64,000 nt of DNA from positions 25,733 through 89,732 of the forward strand of contig NZ_LIGX01000037.1 in the NCBI RefSeq assembly GCF_001683795.1, given 5' to 3'. Both the position numbers and the translations under genes were made by a program. This document shows, piece by piece, positions 49,839-58,357 of this stretch (within the stretch, counting starts at the first letter, position 1; every line of letters starts with the position of its first letter). Below the pieces are notes generated by a model. It ran no database searches and was not told where the DNA came from. It worked only from the letters and a program-made list of their open reading frames with translations. The DNA is from Neoakkermansia glycaniphila. Lineage in GTDB: Bacteria > Verrucomicrobiota > Verrucomicrobiia > Verrucomicrobiales > Akkermansiaceae.

Positions 49839-51266
49839 TCAGGAGATGATGGCGAGCGGTTCGGTGGTCTTCCAGTCTCCGCGCGTGAAGTCCGGGAAGA
49901 CTTGCGGCATGCCGTCTTCTGCGACGGATTTTTCGGAGAGCGGGCCGACTGCGGACCACAGGGCGCCTTCGTAGACGTTCTGGTCGAGGGCTTCGCCGTT
50001 GCGGAGGCATTCGATCATGCGGCTGAGCATGATGAAGTCCATGCCGCCGTGGCCGCCCATTTTGACGGCGAGTTCGCCGATGCGCTTGTAGAGCGGGTGG
50101 TCGTACTTGGCGTAGAGGGGTGCGAGTGCGGCATCGCCTTCAAGCCATGAGTGGTAGTTGCCGTTCGGGCTGATCTGTTCTCCGGCTGCGCGGGTCGGGT
50201 ACCCGGCGAGCGTGCCGAGCGTGCCCTGGATGAGGTTGTGGCGGGAGTACGGGCGGGGGCTCGTTTCATCCCACTGCACCATGATGGTGCGGCCCATGTT
50301 GGTTTTGATGATGGAGGTGCTGATGTCGCCGCAGATATAGTTCAGCTTGTTCCATTTGTGGTCGGCCGGGAAGTTTTTCTTGGCATAGGCTGCGCGGCCC
50401 ATGGACGGGCTACCGAAGGCGACGATGCGGTTGAAGGTGTCGTCCTTGCGGGCGATGTTCATGTATTGGGCGACGGGGCCGAGGCCGTGCGTCGGGTACA
50501 GGTTGCCGTCGCGGCCTGCGTAGTGGTAGTTTCTCCAGGAACCGCAACCGCGATTTTCGCTCTTCATCTGGCCGCGCAGTTCATGGATGTAGGCGGCTTC
50601 GCCATGGAGCAGGTCGCCGATGACGCCCTGCCGCACCATGTTCAGGAACATGAGTTCTTCGCGGCCGTAGTTGCAGTTTTCCATCATCATGCAGTGCTTC
50701 TGCGTCTTTTCGGACGTGTCGATCACGTCCCAGAGTTCTTTCATGGTGATGGCCATGGGCACTTCGACGAAGGCATGTGCGCCGTTCTTCATGGAGTCGA
50801 TGCACATGGGGGCATGCCATTCCCAGGGGGTGGAGATGATGACGGCGTCCGGCTTGACTTCCTTGAGCATGCGGAGGTAGTCGTGTTCGCCGTTGCAGTA
50901 GGTGGCGGGTTTCTGGCCCGTCTTCTTCTGCACATAGTCGGCGGCCTTGTCGGCAAGATCCTGATAGACGTCGCAGATGGCGACGACTTCACAGCCGGGG
51001 ATGACGGCCATCTGGGTGGTGTGCGGATAACCGCGTTCGCCGACGCCGATCATGGCGACGCGGACTTTTTCGAGTTTGGGGGCTTTGAAGCCGCCCATGT
51101 AGATGGAGCCGAGGGGGCGGGGGGTGACGCCGTTCGTATTGGCGGAGTGGGCGGATGTAGCGTGTTCGAGTCCCGGAGCTGCGCTGGCGATGGATGAAGT
51201 GGCAATTCCTCCGGTAAGGAGGCCGAGCTGCTGCAGGAAACGGCGGCGTGACGAGGATGTATTCAT
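49839..51266 (-). CDS. GH109-type alpha-N-acetylgalactosaminidase (Gfo/Idh/MocA fold)
   Basis: A 475-residue enzyme with a Tat-type signal (SSSRRRFLQQLGLLTGGIA) and the NAD-binding fold of GH109, which removes terminal alpha-GalNAc (blood group A, mucin) by an NAD-dependent mechanism. Landmarks: VRVAMIGVGERGYPHT, STPWEWHAPMCIDSM, ENCNYGREELMFLNMV, YPTHGLGPVAQYM and GHGGMDFIMLSRMIECLRNG. Twin-arginine export fits a cofactor-loaded enzyme. To my knowledge Akkermansia encodes several GH109 enzymes. A -10-like TACCAT at 51279-51274 would give a 1-nt leader, with no clear -35. Confidence 0.9.
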   Translation of the reverse strand: MNTSSSRRRFLQQLGLLTGGIATSSIASAAPGLEHATSAHSANTNGVTPRPLGSIYMGGFKAPKLEKVRVAMIGVGERGYPHTTQMAVIPGCEVVAICDVYQDLADKAADYVQKKTGQKPATYCNGEHDYLRMLKEVKPDAVIISTPWEWHAPMCIDSMKNGAHAFVEVPMAITMKELWDVIDTSEKTQKHCMMMENCNYGREELMFLNMVRQGVIGDLLHGEAAYIHELRGQMKSENRGCGSWRNYHYAGRDGNLYPTHGLGPVAQYMNIARKDDTFNRIVAFGSPSMGRAAYAKKNFPADHKWNKLNYICGDISTSIIKTNMGRTIMVQWDETSPRPYSRHNLIQGTLGTLAGYPTRAAGEQISPNGNYHSWLEGDAALAPLYAKYDHPLYKRIGELAVKMGGHGGMDFIMLSRMIECLRNGEALDQNVYEGALWSAVGPLSEKSVAEDGMPQVFPDFTRGDWKTTEPLAIIS

Positions 51267-51405
51267 GAGTTTAATGGTATTGGACAGTCTTTAGCGAACG
51301 ATTGTCTTGTATTCATACGCAGGCGGGCGAATATTTCTTTCATCCATTTGCGTGTGCCGCACGATTCTGCGGACAAGGAAGGAGAGCAGGGAGAAAACGG
51401 AGCAT

Positions 51406-52341
51406 TCAGGAGATGTTGAGAGCCCATTTCAGGTATTTGGAGGATTCCGTCCAGATGCGCGACGGAGCGCAGCCGAGTACGACGACGATGACATGGCGAC
51501 CGTTGACTCCCCCCGTGCTGACGAGGCAGCGGCGTGCGGCATTCGTGTAGCCCGTTTTCATGCCGGTGACCCACGAGTACTGTGCGAGGAGCTTGTTGGT
51601 GTTTTCCAGATGGACCGAGCGTCCGTCCGCTTTGGAGAATTCCATGCTGCGGGTGGAGACCATGCTGCGGAGTACCGGATGGCGGTAGGCGAACCAGGTG
51701 CAGCGGGCCATATCGACGGCGGTCGAGTATTGGGGAGCGGGGAGGCCGTTCGGATTGGCGAAGTGGGAGTTTCTCATGCCCATGGAGCGCGCCTTGGCGT
51801 TCATCATGGAGACGAAGCGGGGTACGGAACCTGCCGTATCGCGGGCAAGCGCGAGGGCGACGTCGTTGTAGCTCTTGACCATCAGGGCGTGGAGCAGATC
51901 GCCGCGGCGGTATTGCTGCCCGGGTCGGAAGCCGAGTTTGGTGGGATCTGCCTTGGTGTCTTCCGTCGTGATGGTGACGAGCTTGTTCAGGGAGCCGTGG
52001 TCGAGGACGACGAGGGACGAAACGAGTTTCTGCGTGCTGGCTACCTGCCGTTTGGTGTTGCCGTTGTGTTCGTACAGTACATTGCCGGTGAGTGCGTCCA
52101 TCACGCATACTGCCTCACAGCAGGGCGTGGGGGCGGGGGCGGAAGGTGTCGCCAGCGGGCGGGAAGGATAATTGGAAGGCAGGCGAACGGCTGCCTGCAC
52201 GGCCGGAACGGGCGTAGCAGTCGGCACGGGGCGTGCATTCGGAGAGGTCGACTGGGAATGATAGGTCGCACTGTATGTTGACTGGCATCCGATGGTTGTA
52301 CAAAGAGAACCCATGGACAGTGCAAACACCAGATATCGCAT
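51406..52341 (-). CDS. D-alanyl-D-alanine carboxypeptidase (S11 family), lipoprotein
   Basis: A 311-residue low-molecular-weight PBP that trims the terminal D-Ala from peptidoglycan stem peptides. Intact active site: SxxK in ASTQKL, SxN in KSYNDVALALA, KTG in GMKTGYT. The N-terminus MRYLVFALSMGSLCTTIGC ends in a lipobox-like TIGC, followed by a Pro/Thr linker, so it is likely membrane-anchored by lipid. Two ATGs lie 6 nt apart; the promoter predicts transcription from 52342, so the second ATG (52341) is the start. The C-terminal helix for membrane association found in PBP5 is absent. Confidence 0.9.
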   Translation of the reverse strand: MRYLVFALSMGSLCTTIGCQSTYSATYHSQSTSPNARPVPTATPVPAVQAAVRLPSNYPSRPLATPSAPAPTPCCEAVCVMDALTGNVLYEHNGNTKRQVASTQKLVSSLVVLDHGSLNKLVTITTEDTKADPTKLGFRPGQQYRRGDLLHALMVKSYNDVALALARDTAGSVPRFVSMMNAKARSMGMRNSHFANPNGLPAPQYSTAVDMARCTWFAYRHPVLRSMVSTRSMEFSKADGRSVHLENTNKLLAQYSWVTGMKTGYTNAARRCLVSTGGVNGRHVIVVVLGCAPSRIWTESSKYLKWALNIS

Positions 52342-52377
52342 GCGCATGTATATACCTTGTTTTGTATCCGTTGGCAA
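52342..52377 (-). promoter_or_regulatory. Leaderless promoter of the carboxypeptidase gene
   Basis: Minus strand: -35 TTGCCA (52377-52372, 5 of 6), 17-bp spacer, -10 TATATA (52354-52349), predicted start 52342, one base before ATG 52341. It excludes the ATG at 52347. Confidence 0.65.
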
Positions 52378-52416
52378 GCTTTTTCATGGGGGTAAAATCT
52401 TGGCGCCGCTTCCCGG

Positions 52417-52447
52417 CAGCATGTTGCAGGATATCTGCAACATGCTG
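52417..52447. promoter_or_regulatory. 31-bp inverted repeat in the divergent promoter region
   Basis: Perfect 13-bp arms CAGCATGTTGCAG/CTGCAACATGCTG around GATAT. It lies between the divergent carboxypeptidase and GH27 promoters and ends exactly where the TTGAAA -35 candidate of the GH27 gene begins, so it is probably an operator. Confidence 0.6.
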
Positions 52448-52486
52448 TTGAAAGATTCGGTTGACGGTCCGTGTATATATGGAACG
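52448..52486 (+). promoter_or_regulatory. Promoter of the GH27 gene, short leader
   Basis: -35 TTGAAA (52448-52453), -10 TGTATA or TATATA (52472-52479, spacing 18-20), predicted start 52484-52486, leader 2-4 nt to the ATG at 52488. Confidence 0.45.
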
Positions 52487-52487
52487 T

Positions 52488-54098
52488 ATGATGCGATCAT
52501 CCATTCACACAGCCGCTGTTCTGAGCCTGCTGGCAGCTTCAACGTTTGCTTTGCCGGGCGCCGATCTTCCTCAACCCTATCCCGCTCCCGAACGCGGTGC
52601 GAGGTTGACTCCGCCCATCGCCAAGTCTCCGTCCATCAACGGAGCGCGTATTGTCGGGGCGACGCCGGGGAAGCCGTTCCTGTTCCGTATTCCCGTATCC
52701 GGCGAACGTCCGCTAAAGATTGAGGCGAAAGGCTTGCCGAAGGGGCTGGCTCTGGATTCCTCGACGGGCATCATCAGCGGGAAGCTGGAAAATGCCGGTT
52801 CTTTCGATGTGGAAGTGTCGGCCGCCAACAAACACGGTAAGGATAGCCGGACGCTGGTGATCGAAGGCAAAGGCCGCTTGAGCCTGACGCCGCCGATGGG
52901 GTGGAACAGCTGGTATTCCTACAGCGAAGCCGTCAGTCAGGAAGGCATGCTCAAAATCGCACGCCTGATGGATTCTTCCGGTATGGCCGACCACGGATGG
53001 ACCTATATCAATATAGACGACTGTTGGCAGGGCGCTCGTACCGGGCCGAACCGCACGTTGCAAGCAAACGACCGTTTTCCGGACATGAAGGCGATGTGCG
53101 ACGAGATTCACGGGCTCGGTCTGAAGGCGGGCATTTATTCGACGCCATGGATGGGCACGTATGCCGGATTCATCGGCGGCAGTTCTCCGAATGAGGAAGG
53201 CGATTATTCGGCCTTTGCCCTTCCTGCGGACAAGCGGAAGCAGGAACACCAGCTGTTCGGTTCATGGCCGGGTTCAGCGAAGGTTGGAGCCCAGAAGACG
53301 GGGGGCATCTGGATGTTCGACCGGGATGCGAAGCAATGGGGCGAATGGGGCTTCGATTATGCCAAGATTGACTGGCTTCCGAACGATGTTCCCCAGACGG
53401 AGCGCATCCGCAAGGATCTGGACGCATCCTCTCGGGATATCGTGCTGAGCCTGTCGAATGCGGCTCCGATGCAAAATATGCCGGGCTTGAGCCCGCTGGC
53501 CCAGTGCATCCGCACGACGGGCGATATTCACGATGCATGGGGCAGCATCAGCGGCATCGGTTTCTCGCAGGAACCTTGGCAAAAGTTCGTGTCGCCCGGC
53601 CACTGGTGCGACCCGGATATGCTGCAGGTAGGCATGATCGGTACGCCCAACCAGGCCAATACGACGTTCCGCCCGACCCGGCTGACACCCGACGAGCAAT
53701 ACACGCAGGTGAGCCTCTGGTGCCTGCTTTCCGCGCCTCTTCTGATTTCCAGCGATCTTTCGCAGATCGACGATTTCACGCAGGGCTTGCTGATGAATGA
53801 CGATCTGATCGCCGTGAATCAGGACAAGATGGGCGCTCCGGCACGCCGTGCGGTGAACCGCGACGGTATTCAGGTGTGGAGCAAACCCCTGTCCGACGGT
53901 TCGCTGGCAGTCGGTTTCTTCAATACAAACGGAGATGTGCGCGAGGCCGCGGCCACCATGGAGGAACTCGGTCTCAACCCGTCCCTCCGCTACAAGGTGC
54001 GCGACTTGTGGAAGCGTGCGGATGTGGGTGAAGTTTCCGGCAGAGTGCGTGTGATGGTGAATCCGCACGGTGCGACGGTATTCAAGCTGATGCCGTAA
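52488..54098 (+). CDS. GH27 alpha-galactosidase with N-terminal Ig-like domain
   Basis: A 536-residue exported enzyme (signal peptide MMRSSIHTAAVLSLLAASTFALPGA). A putative Ig domain (about 40-125, LKIEAKGLPKGLALDSSTGIISG) precedes the GH27 barrel. Landmarks: TPPMGWNSWYSYSE, YINIDDCWQ, GLKAGIYSTPW, the nucleophile in FDYAKIDWL and the acid/base Asp in GHWCDPDMLQVG. It releases alpha-linked galactose (or GalNAc), for example the blood group B epitope. The start follows from the promoter; ATG 52479 is upstream of or at the predicted +1. A strong terminator follows. Confidence 0.92.
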   Translation: MMRSSIHTAAVLSLLAASTFALPGADLPQPYPAPERGARLTPPIAKSPSINGARIVGATPGKPFLFRIPVSGERPLKIEAKGLPKGLALDSSTGIISGKLENAGSFDVEVSAANKHGKDSRTLVIEGKGRLSLTPPMGWNSWYSYSEAVSQEGMLKIARLMDSSGMADHGWTYINIDDCWQGARTGPNRTLQANDRFPDMKAMCDEIHGLGLKAGIYSTPWMGTYAGFIGGSSPNEEGDYSAFALPADKRKQEHQLFGSWPGSAKVGAQKTGGIWMFDRDAKQWGEWGFDYAKIDWLPNDVPQTERIRKDLDASSRDIVLSLSNAAPMQNMPGLSPLAQCIRTTGDIHDAWGSISGIGFSQEPWQKFVSPGHWCDPDMLQVGMIGTPNQANTTFRPTRLTPDEQYTQVSLWCLLSAPLLISSDLSQIDDFTQGLLMNDDLIAVNQDKMGAPARRAVNRDGIQVWSKPLSDGSLAVGFFNTNGDVREAAATMEELGLNPSLRYKVRDLWKRADVGEVSGRVRVMVNPHGATVFKLMP

Positions 54099-54131
54099 AC
54101 GGGATCCGGAAGCTTCTTTCTTTCAAATCGG

Positions 54132-54157
54132 GCGCCTTCTTCGGAAGGCGCTTTTTT
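54132..54157 (+). terminator. Strong UUCG-loop terminator after GH27
   Basis: Stem GCGCCTTC/GAAGGCGC closed by TTCG, then six T. Convergent with the dynamin-like gene. Confidence 0.9.
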
Positions 54158-54167
54158 GCGGCCGGAT

Positions 54168-55814
54168 TTACAGGTGGTAGCCGACGGAGCGCAGGGCCTT
54201 GTACAGCTCGCTGTGGCGGGCGACGAGGGGTGCGAGCTGTTCCGCATTGCGGGAAACCTTGAGGCGTGGCTTTGTGTAGAGCCTGCGGTAAGAGGCGACG
54301 CGTGAAACGAGCAACTGGCGGACGGGAAGTTGCAACCCTTCGTTGATGGCGCGCGGCAGGTCTTCCGTCAGGGTTTGGATGCGCTTGCCGATGCGGCGTT
54401 TTTCAAGCAGCAGCGCGAGGCTGCCGACAAACCAGATGCCGGCAGCAAGGCAAAGGCTGACGAGCGCAAAGAAATTCTGGCCGAAACTGCCGAGCGTACC
54501 GGAGATGATGACGAAGAGCAGGGCGAAGTAGATGGTGCGCCGCATCCAAGGCTCCTGCTGGTTGCAGAGCTTGACGAGGAATGTCTTCAGTCCGAACTTG
54601 TTGATCGGCTTGTAGAGTGCGCGGCGAAGTTCCGTACGAAGCCGGGCGAGGTCTTCCTGAAATTCGGCCATCGGGAATTCCCCTATTTCACTGTCGAGCT
54701 TCTGCTTCATGCGCGGCCGCACGCTGGCCCAATGCTCCTGACAGGCGAAGATGAAAGCACGGTCCTGCGCTTCCTGGCGTTTTTCGATTTCATCGCTGAG
54801 CACATCGAAGAAATCGCGGTCGGCCATTTCTCCGGTGCGGCGCAGGTTCATCATGCCTGCAGGCGTAATGAAGATGCCGAGATGGCGCGAGAGATTGCGG
54901 ATGAGGCCGGGCACGTGCTGCTGGATCAAATGTCCGATGGACTGTATCTGGGAAGGAATGCCGTCTTCCTGAGAATTCTGGAAATTGTCGATTTCGTGGT
55001 CGATGCTGAGCAGGAAACCGCTGTCTCCCCGCGTGATGCGCTCGCGCGTGCGAAGAACGCTTGCCTGTGCATCCATGAGAAGAACCGTCGCCTGATAGAC
55101 TTCTTTGATGCGCCGCTGGAGGGTGTCCGCACTGTCGAGGGCATCCTGAATGCGTTCCGCGAAGACATCCAGCCCGGTGCCCTGTATGTTTGCTCCAGGT
55201 GAGACTTGATAAAGCGGAAGTTCCGTGCCGAGGTACTGGCGGCTCAGTTCACGTGCCTGTTCCTTGATGGCCATCACCTTGTCGGGCATGTAGCGTTCGC
55301 AATGGGTGAGGGCGATCAGCCGGATGCCCGGAGCATCTTCCGGCATTTTGCCGAGCAGTTCCCATGTAGGTGCGCTCCAGATATTGTCTCCGCTGAAAAC
55401 GGCGATTACGACATCCGCCGTGGGAAGCAGGGCGGCAATGCTGTCGGCGGCCTGTTCGTTGCCGCTGCCGAAGGTATCGACAAGTTCGAGGCCGTCGAGC
55501 CTGTCGTTGGGAAGGTAGCGTGAGGTAAGCTCGTCTTCGCTGCGGAGGAAGCGCCAGCACAGGCAGGGCGTTTCAAAGCCAACCGCCTTGATGCTCGGTT
55601 CTTCGATCAGGCCGGAAAGCAGGGAGGATTTGCCGACGCCGTGTTCGCCGATGGCAATGATTCGCTGGGCCTGTACGGTACGGGCCAGAGCCTCTCGCAC
55701 GAGTTCTGCCTGATCGAAGGGTTCGTCATTGTCGATGTCCCTGCACAGATCAAGAGACCGTTCGGCCAGATGGCATACGGTATCCTGAGTTCTCCTGTAA
55801 TGGCGTTTGAGCAT
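54168..55814 (-). CDS. Dynamin-like / YfjP-type membrane GTPase
   Basis: A 548-residue protein with an N-terminal GTPase: P-loop GEHGVGKSSLL (about 56-66), G3 DTFGSG, and a G4 position reading ALTHCERY, where the usual (N/T)KxD is altered (T-H-C-E). The middle is long and helical and two membrane spans follow near 425-475 (TIYFALLFVIISGTLG, FFALVSLCLAAGIWFVGSLALLL), then a basic helical tail. This layout fits bacterial dynamin-like proteins that remodel or monitor membranes. Nucleotide specificity is uncertain given G4. Confidence 0.75.
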   Translation of the reverse strand: MLKRHYRRTQDTVCHLAERSLDLCRDIDNDEPFDQAELVREALARTVQAQRIIAIGEHGVGKSSLLSGLIEEPSIKAVGFETPCLCWRFLRSEDELTSRYLPNDRLDGLELVDTFGSGNEQAADSIAALLPTADVVIAVFSGDNIWSAPTWELLGKMPEDAPGIRLIALTHCERYMPDKVMAIKEQARELSRQYLGTELPLYQVSPGANIQGTGLDVFAERIQDALDSADTLQRRIKEVYQATVLLMDAQASVLRTRERITRGDSGFLLSIDHEIDNFQNSQEDGIPSQIQSIGHLIQQHVPGLIRNLSRHLGIFITPAGMMNLRRTGEMADRDFFDVLSDEIEKRQEAQDRAFIFACQEHWASVRPRMKQKLDSEIGEFPMAEFQEDLARLRTELRRALYKPINKFGLKTFLVKLCNQQEPWMRRTIYFALLFVIISGTLGSFGQNFFALVSLCLAAGIWFVGSLALLLEKRRIGKRIQTLTEDLPRAINEGLQLPVRQLLVSRVASYRRLYTKPRLKVSRNAEQLAPLVARHSELYKALRSVGYHL

Positions 55815-55971
55815 GCGGCGGGCGCATCGTATTTTAAGGCAAGGGACTTCCTCTGTCCATCATAAAACCTTTTTTTTGCTTGGCCTGAACCGAAACGCGG
55901 GATGACCTCCGATCTAAACGTTATTTGTTATGCTTGAAGAATGTTCGTGTTAGGTATGGAATAGCAGGGCG

Positions 55972-57213
55972 ATGAAGCAGAGCTTGTCCGAGACGCACCC
56001 TCATTTCCACCGTGTCTATTTCGTGGTGGTCTTTCTGCTGATTTGCCTGAACCTCCGCATGTCGTTCTCGGCCGCCGACCCGCTGCTGGGCATGCTGGAA
56101 CACGATTTGCACCTCAATTTGAAAGACAGCGGCATCTTTGCCGTTCTACCTGTGATGGTGCTCGGCGTAGCGTCTCCTCTGGGGGCAAGACTGGTCGACT
56201 ATACACGGCCGCGCATGCTGATTCTCTATTCCATGTGTCTGGCACTGGCCGGTATCCTGTGGCGCAGCTACGGCGGCATGGCGGGCTTGTACGGAGGGAT
56301 GGTTCTGATCGGGCTGGGGCTGGGTGTGACCGGTTCCGTCATTCTCGGCGTCGTCAAGCAGGTATTTCCGCATCGTGTGGCATGGATGATGAGCGGATAT
56401 ACCGCCTGCGTCTGTATGGGAACGGCCATCGGCTCCGCCAGTTCCGAACCGGTCGCCCTCTGGCTGGGCGGCTGGCGTTCCGGCCTCGCCTTCTGGGGAA
56501 TCTCTCTGGCTGTGGTGACTCTGCTGTGGCTTTTTCTTGCCAAAAGCCGTTCGGACGGTTCCTCCGCCTACCATACGCTCAAGGCTCCCGTGACTCCCCT
56601 GTTGAAGAACAAGACGGCGTGGATGGTATCCCTGTTTTACCTGTTCCGTGTGGCGAGTGCCTACCTGCTGACGATCTGGATGTCGTCCCTGATGCGCCGC
56701 CGCGGCATGGACGCTGTCGACTCCGGGTTCGTGATGGCGTTTGCCACCGTGTGCCAGATTCCGGCCGCTCTCTTTTCCGTCTGGTTGATCCGCATTTCAG
56801 GCGGCAAGTCTCAATTGATGTTCTGGGCCATTCCGTTGTCCGTCATTTCCTGCTGGGGGCTTTTGTTCGGTCCTCTTCACTGGTGGCCTTTGTTTGCATG
56901 TGTCTTCGGGTTGGGTATCGGAGCCGTTTTCAGCATTGGAATGTCTTTGATCGTTGAACGCGCTGCTGATGAAGCCTCGACAGTCGCCTTGTCCGGGATG
57001 TCGCAGGGCATCGGCTTCATCTGCGGCGGTTTGTTGGCGTGGCTCGGCAGCCTGTGCGTCGACCGCCAGCACGGCGATTTGCTGATTGCTGGATTGTATA
57101 CCGTTTACAGCATGGCAGGGCTGTATTTCGGAATCAAGGCTGCGAGGCCCGGGCTGGTTTCCGTCAATGCAGTGTCTCCGCAAACGGGGAAAACAGCGAC
57201 TCAAAACGAATAA
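55972..57213 (+). CDS. MFS transporter (CynX/NimT-like)
   Basis: A 413-residue membrane protein with about 12 hydrophobic helices and Major Facilitator layout. The first helix VVVFLLICLNLRMSFSAADPLL with the following PLLGMLEHDLHLN resembles the cyanate/2-nitroimidazole transporter group (NLRxxxxxxxPLL). Substrate unknown. It stands alone between the dynamin-like gene (divergent) and a broken PEP-CTERM gene. No Shine-Dalgarno motif precedes the ATG (AATAGCAGGGCG). Confidence 0.85.
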   Translation: MKQSLSETHPHFHRVYFVVVFLLICLNLRMSFSAADPLLGMLEHDLHLNLKDSGIFAVLPVMVLGVASPLGARLVDYTRPRMLILYSMCLALAGILWRSYGGMAGLYGGMVLIGLGLGVTGSVILGVVKQVFPHRVAWMMSGYTACVCMGTAIGSASSEPVALWLGGWRSGLAFWGISLAVVTLLWLFLAKSRSDGSSAYHTLKAPVTPLLKNKTAWMVSLFYLFRVASAYLLTIWMSSLMRRRGMDAVDSGFVMAFATVCQIPAALFSVWLIRISGGKSQLMFWAIPLSVISCWGLLFGPLHWWPLFACVFGLGIGAVFSIGMSLIVERAADEASTVALSGMSQGIGFICGGLLAWLGSLCVDRQHGDLLIAGLYTVYSMAGLYFGIKAARPGLVSVNAVSPQTGKTATQNE

Positions 57214-57311
57214 TTTTCCCCATACAGGGGCCGAAATTGCTCGGGCGCGCATGGTTTTTCGTGTTTTTCATTAAAAAACGATTAAATAATGCAATATTTC
57301 AGTTTGGACTA

Positions 57312-57389
57312 TTGACAGTTTCATTTTTGTGGACTACGATGCGCCGCCATCAGCCTATCTGATAGGTAGCTGTTGGTAAAATCTCTCGA
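57312..57389 (+). promoter_or_regulatory. Two candidate promoters before the broken PEP-CTERM gene
   Basis: Perfect -35 TTGACA (57312-57317), 17-bp spacer, -10 TACGAT (57335-57340) would give a leader near 47 nt containing a CCTATC/GATAGG hairpin. Closer in, extended TGGTAAAAT (-10 at 57377-57382) would give a 5-nt leader. Confidence 0.45.
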
Positions 57390-57393
57390 TTGT

Positions 57394-58215
57394 ATGAAAT
57401 TGTATAAAGCGTGTGCGTGGCTGGCCGTAGCCCTGGCTGTTACCGGTGAAGCTTCCGCCGATTGGTTGGGCCGTTATATACCTCCGGACAGTACGGAGAC
57501 ATCTCTGAAAAATACGGCGGCTGCCCTGGACAAGGTGACTGTAAGCGATGTGACGCTTGGCGGTGGTTCTGTAGTACGGGATCCTGATTTTGGAATTGAG
57601 GGGCAAATACTAGCTTCCTTGTCGGGTACATATATCCGGTACAATTCCAAATATGTTGCAAGTTCGACAACCTACACTGGCGATTTTTCCACAACTGCTT
57701 CTTCCGCCTTTTAGTTGAATATCAACAAGACGAAGGCAAACGATCCCAAGGTGCAGGTGGATAAATTCGCCTTTTCCGTGACGTCGTATGCTATGCAGGC
57801 CGACAATGTCGGGAATCCATGGCCGGAAACGCGTGCATTAGGTTCAATAGAAGCGTCGACACTCAGTTATGAATTGCATATTACGCTGAGCGATGCTTTG
57901 GGGCAGCAGCTCGGCAATACGATCGTTCTCACTTCGTACACGACGACGCCGTACACGCCGAAAGAACGCGTTTTTACGGACTTCGGTGCTCAGGAACGTA
58001 TTTCTTTCGATGTTGCGGCTGCTTTGAAGGATATGGAATACACCAATGCCAAGTTCGATCTGATGATGAAGGCGGATGGGAATGCTTCCACCGCCGATGC
58101 CAATGAAAGCCTGTTCATCAGCGACATCGTGCTTGAAGGTACGGCTCCCGAACCGGCTTCCCTCCTTCTCGCATTGATGGGTACGGTTCCCATGGTGCTG
58201 CGCCGCAGGCGATAA
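57394..58215 (+). pseudogene. PEP-CTERM exported protein gene interrupted by an in-frame amber codon
   Basis: One continuous frame of 273 codons with a single internal TAG at 57712-57714. Before it: signal peptide MKLYKACAWLAVALAVTGEASA and about 84 residues ending SSAF. After it the same frame continues without another ATG start suited to translation (LNINKTKANDPKVQVDKFAF) to a PEP-CTERM tail, PEPASLLLALMGTVPMVL then RRRR. The intact length would be 272 residues, close to the PEP-CTERM protein at 21927. TAG is a normal stop elsewhere in the window (pncC ends in TAG), so this is a nonsense mutation, a sequencing error or a readthrough site. Confidence 0.75.
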
Positions 58216-58238
58216 TCATTGCCGATCACTTTTTGATC

Positions 58239-58269
58239 ATCCCGCTTCTGTAAAGAGGCGGGATTTTTT
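58239..58269 (+). terminator. Terminator after the broken PEP-CTERM gene
   Basis: Stem ATCCCGCTTC/GAGGCGGGAT (one G-U pair), 6-nt loop, then TTTTT. Confidence 0.85.
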
Positions 58270-58313
58270 GTTCCCGGTTTGAGCTGGGCATGAGATTGCC
58301 ATCACATTTTTTC

Positions 58314-58350
58314 TTGCAGAACCGATAGGAATTCATGCATAATCTTTCTA
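58314..58350 (+). promoter_or_regulatory. Promoter of the ion channel gene
   Basis: -35 TTGCAG (58314-58319), 18-bp spacer, -10 CATAAT (58338-58343), predicted start 58350, leader 8 nt. Confidence 0.5.
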
Positions 58351-58357
58351 CCAATTC

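Noticed and set aside
57712..57714. Recoding of TAG as a sense codon throughout the genome
   Set aside because: Other genes here end in TAG (pncC, DUF3592 copy 1) at their expected lengths, so TAG is a normal stop.
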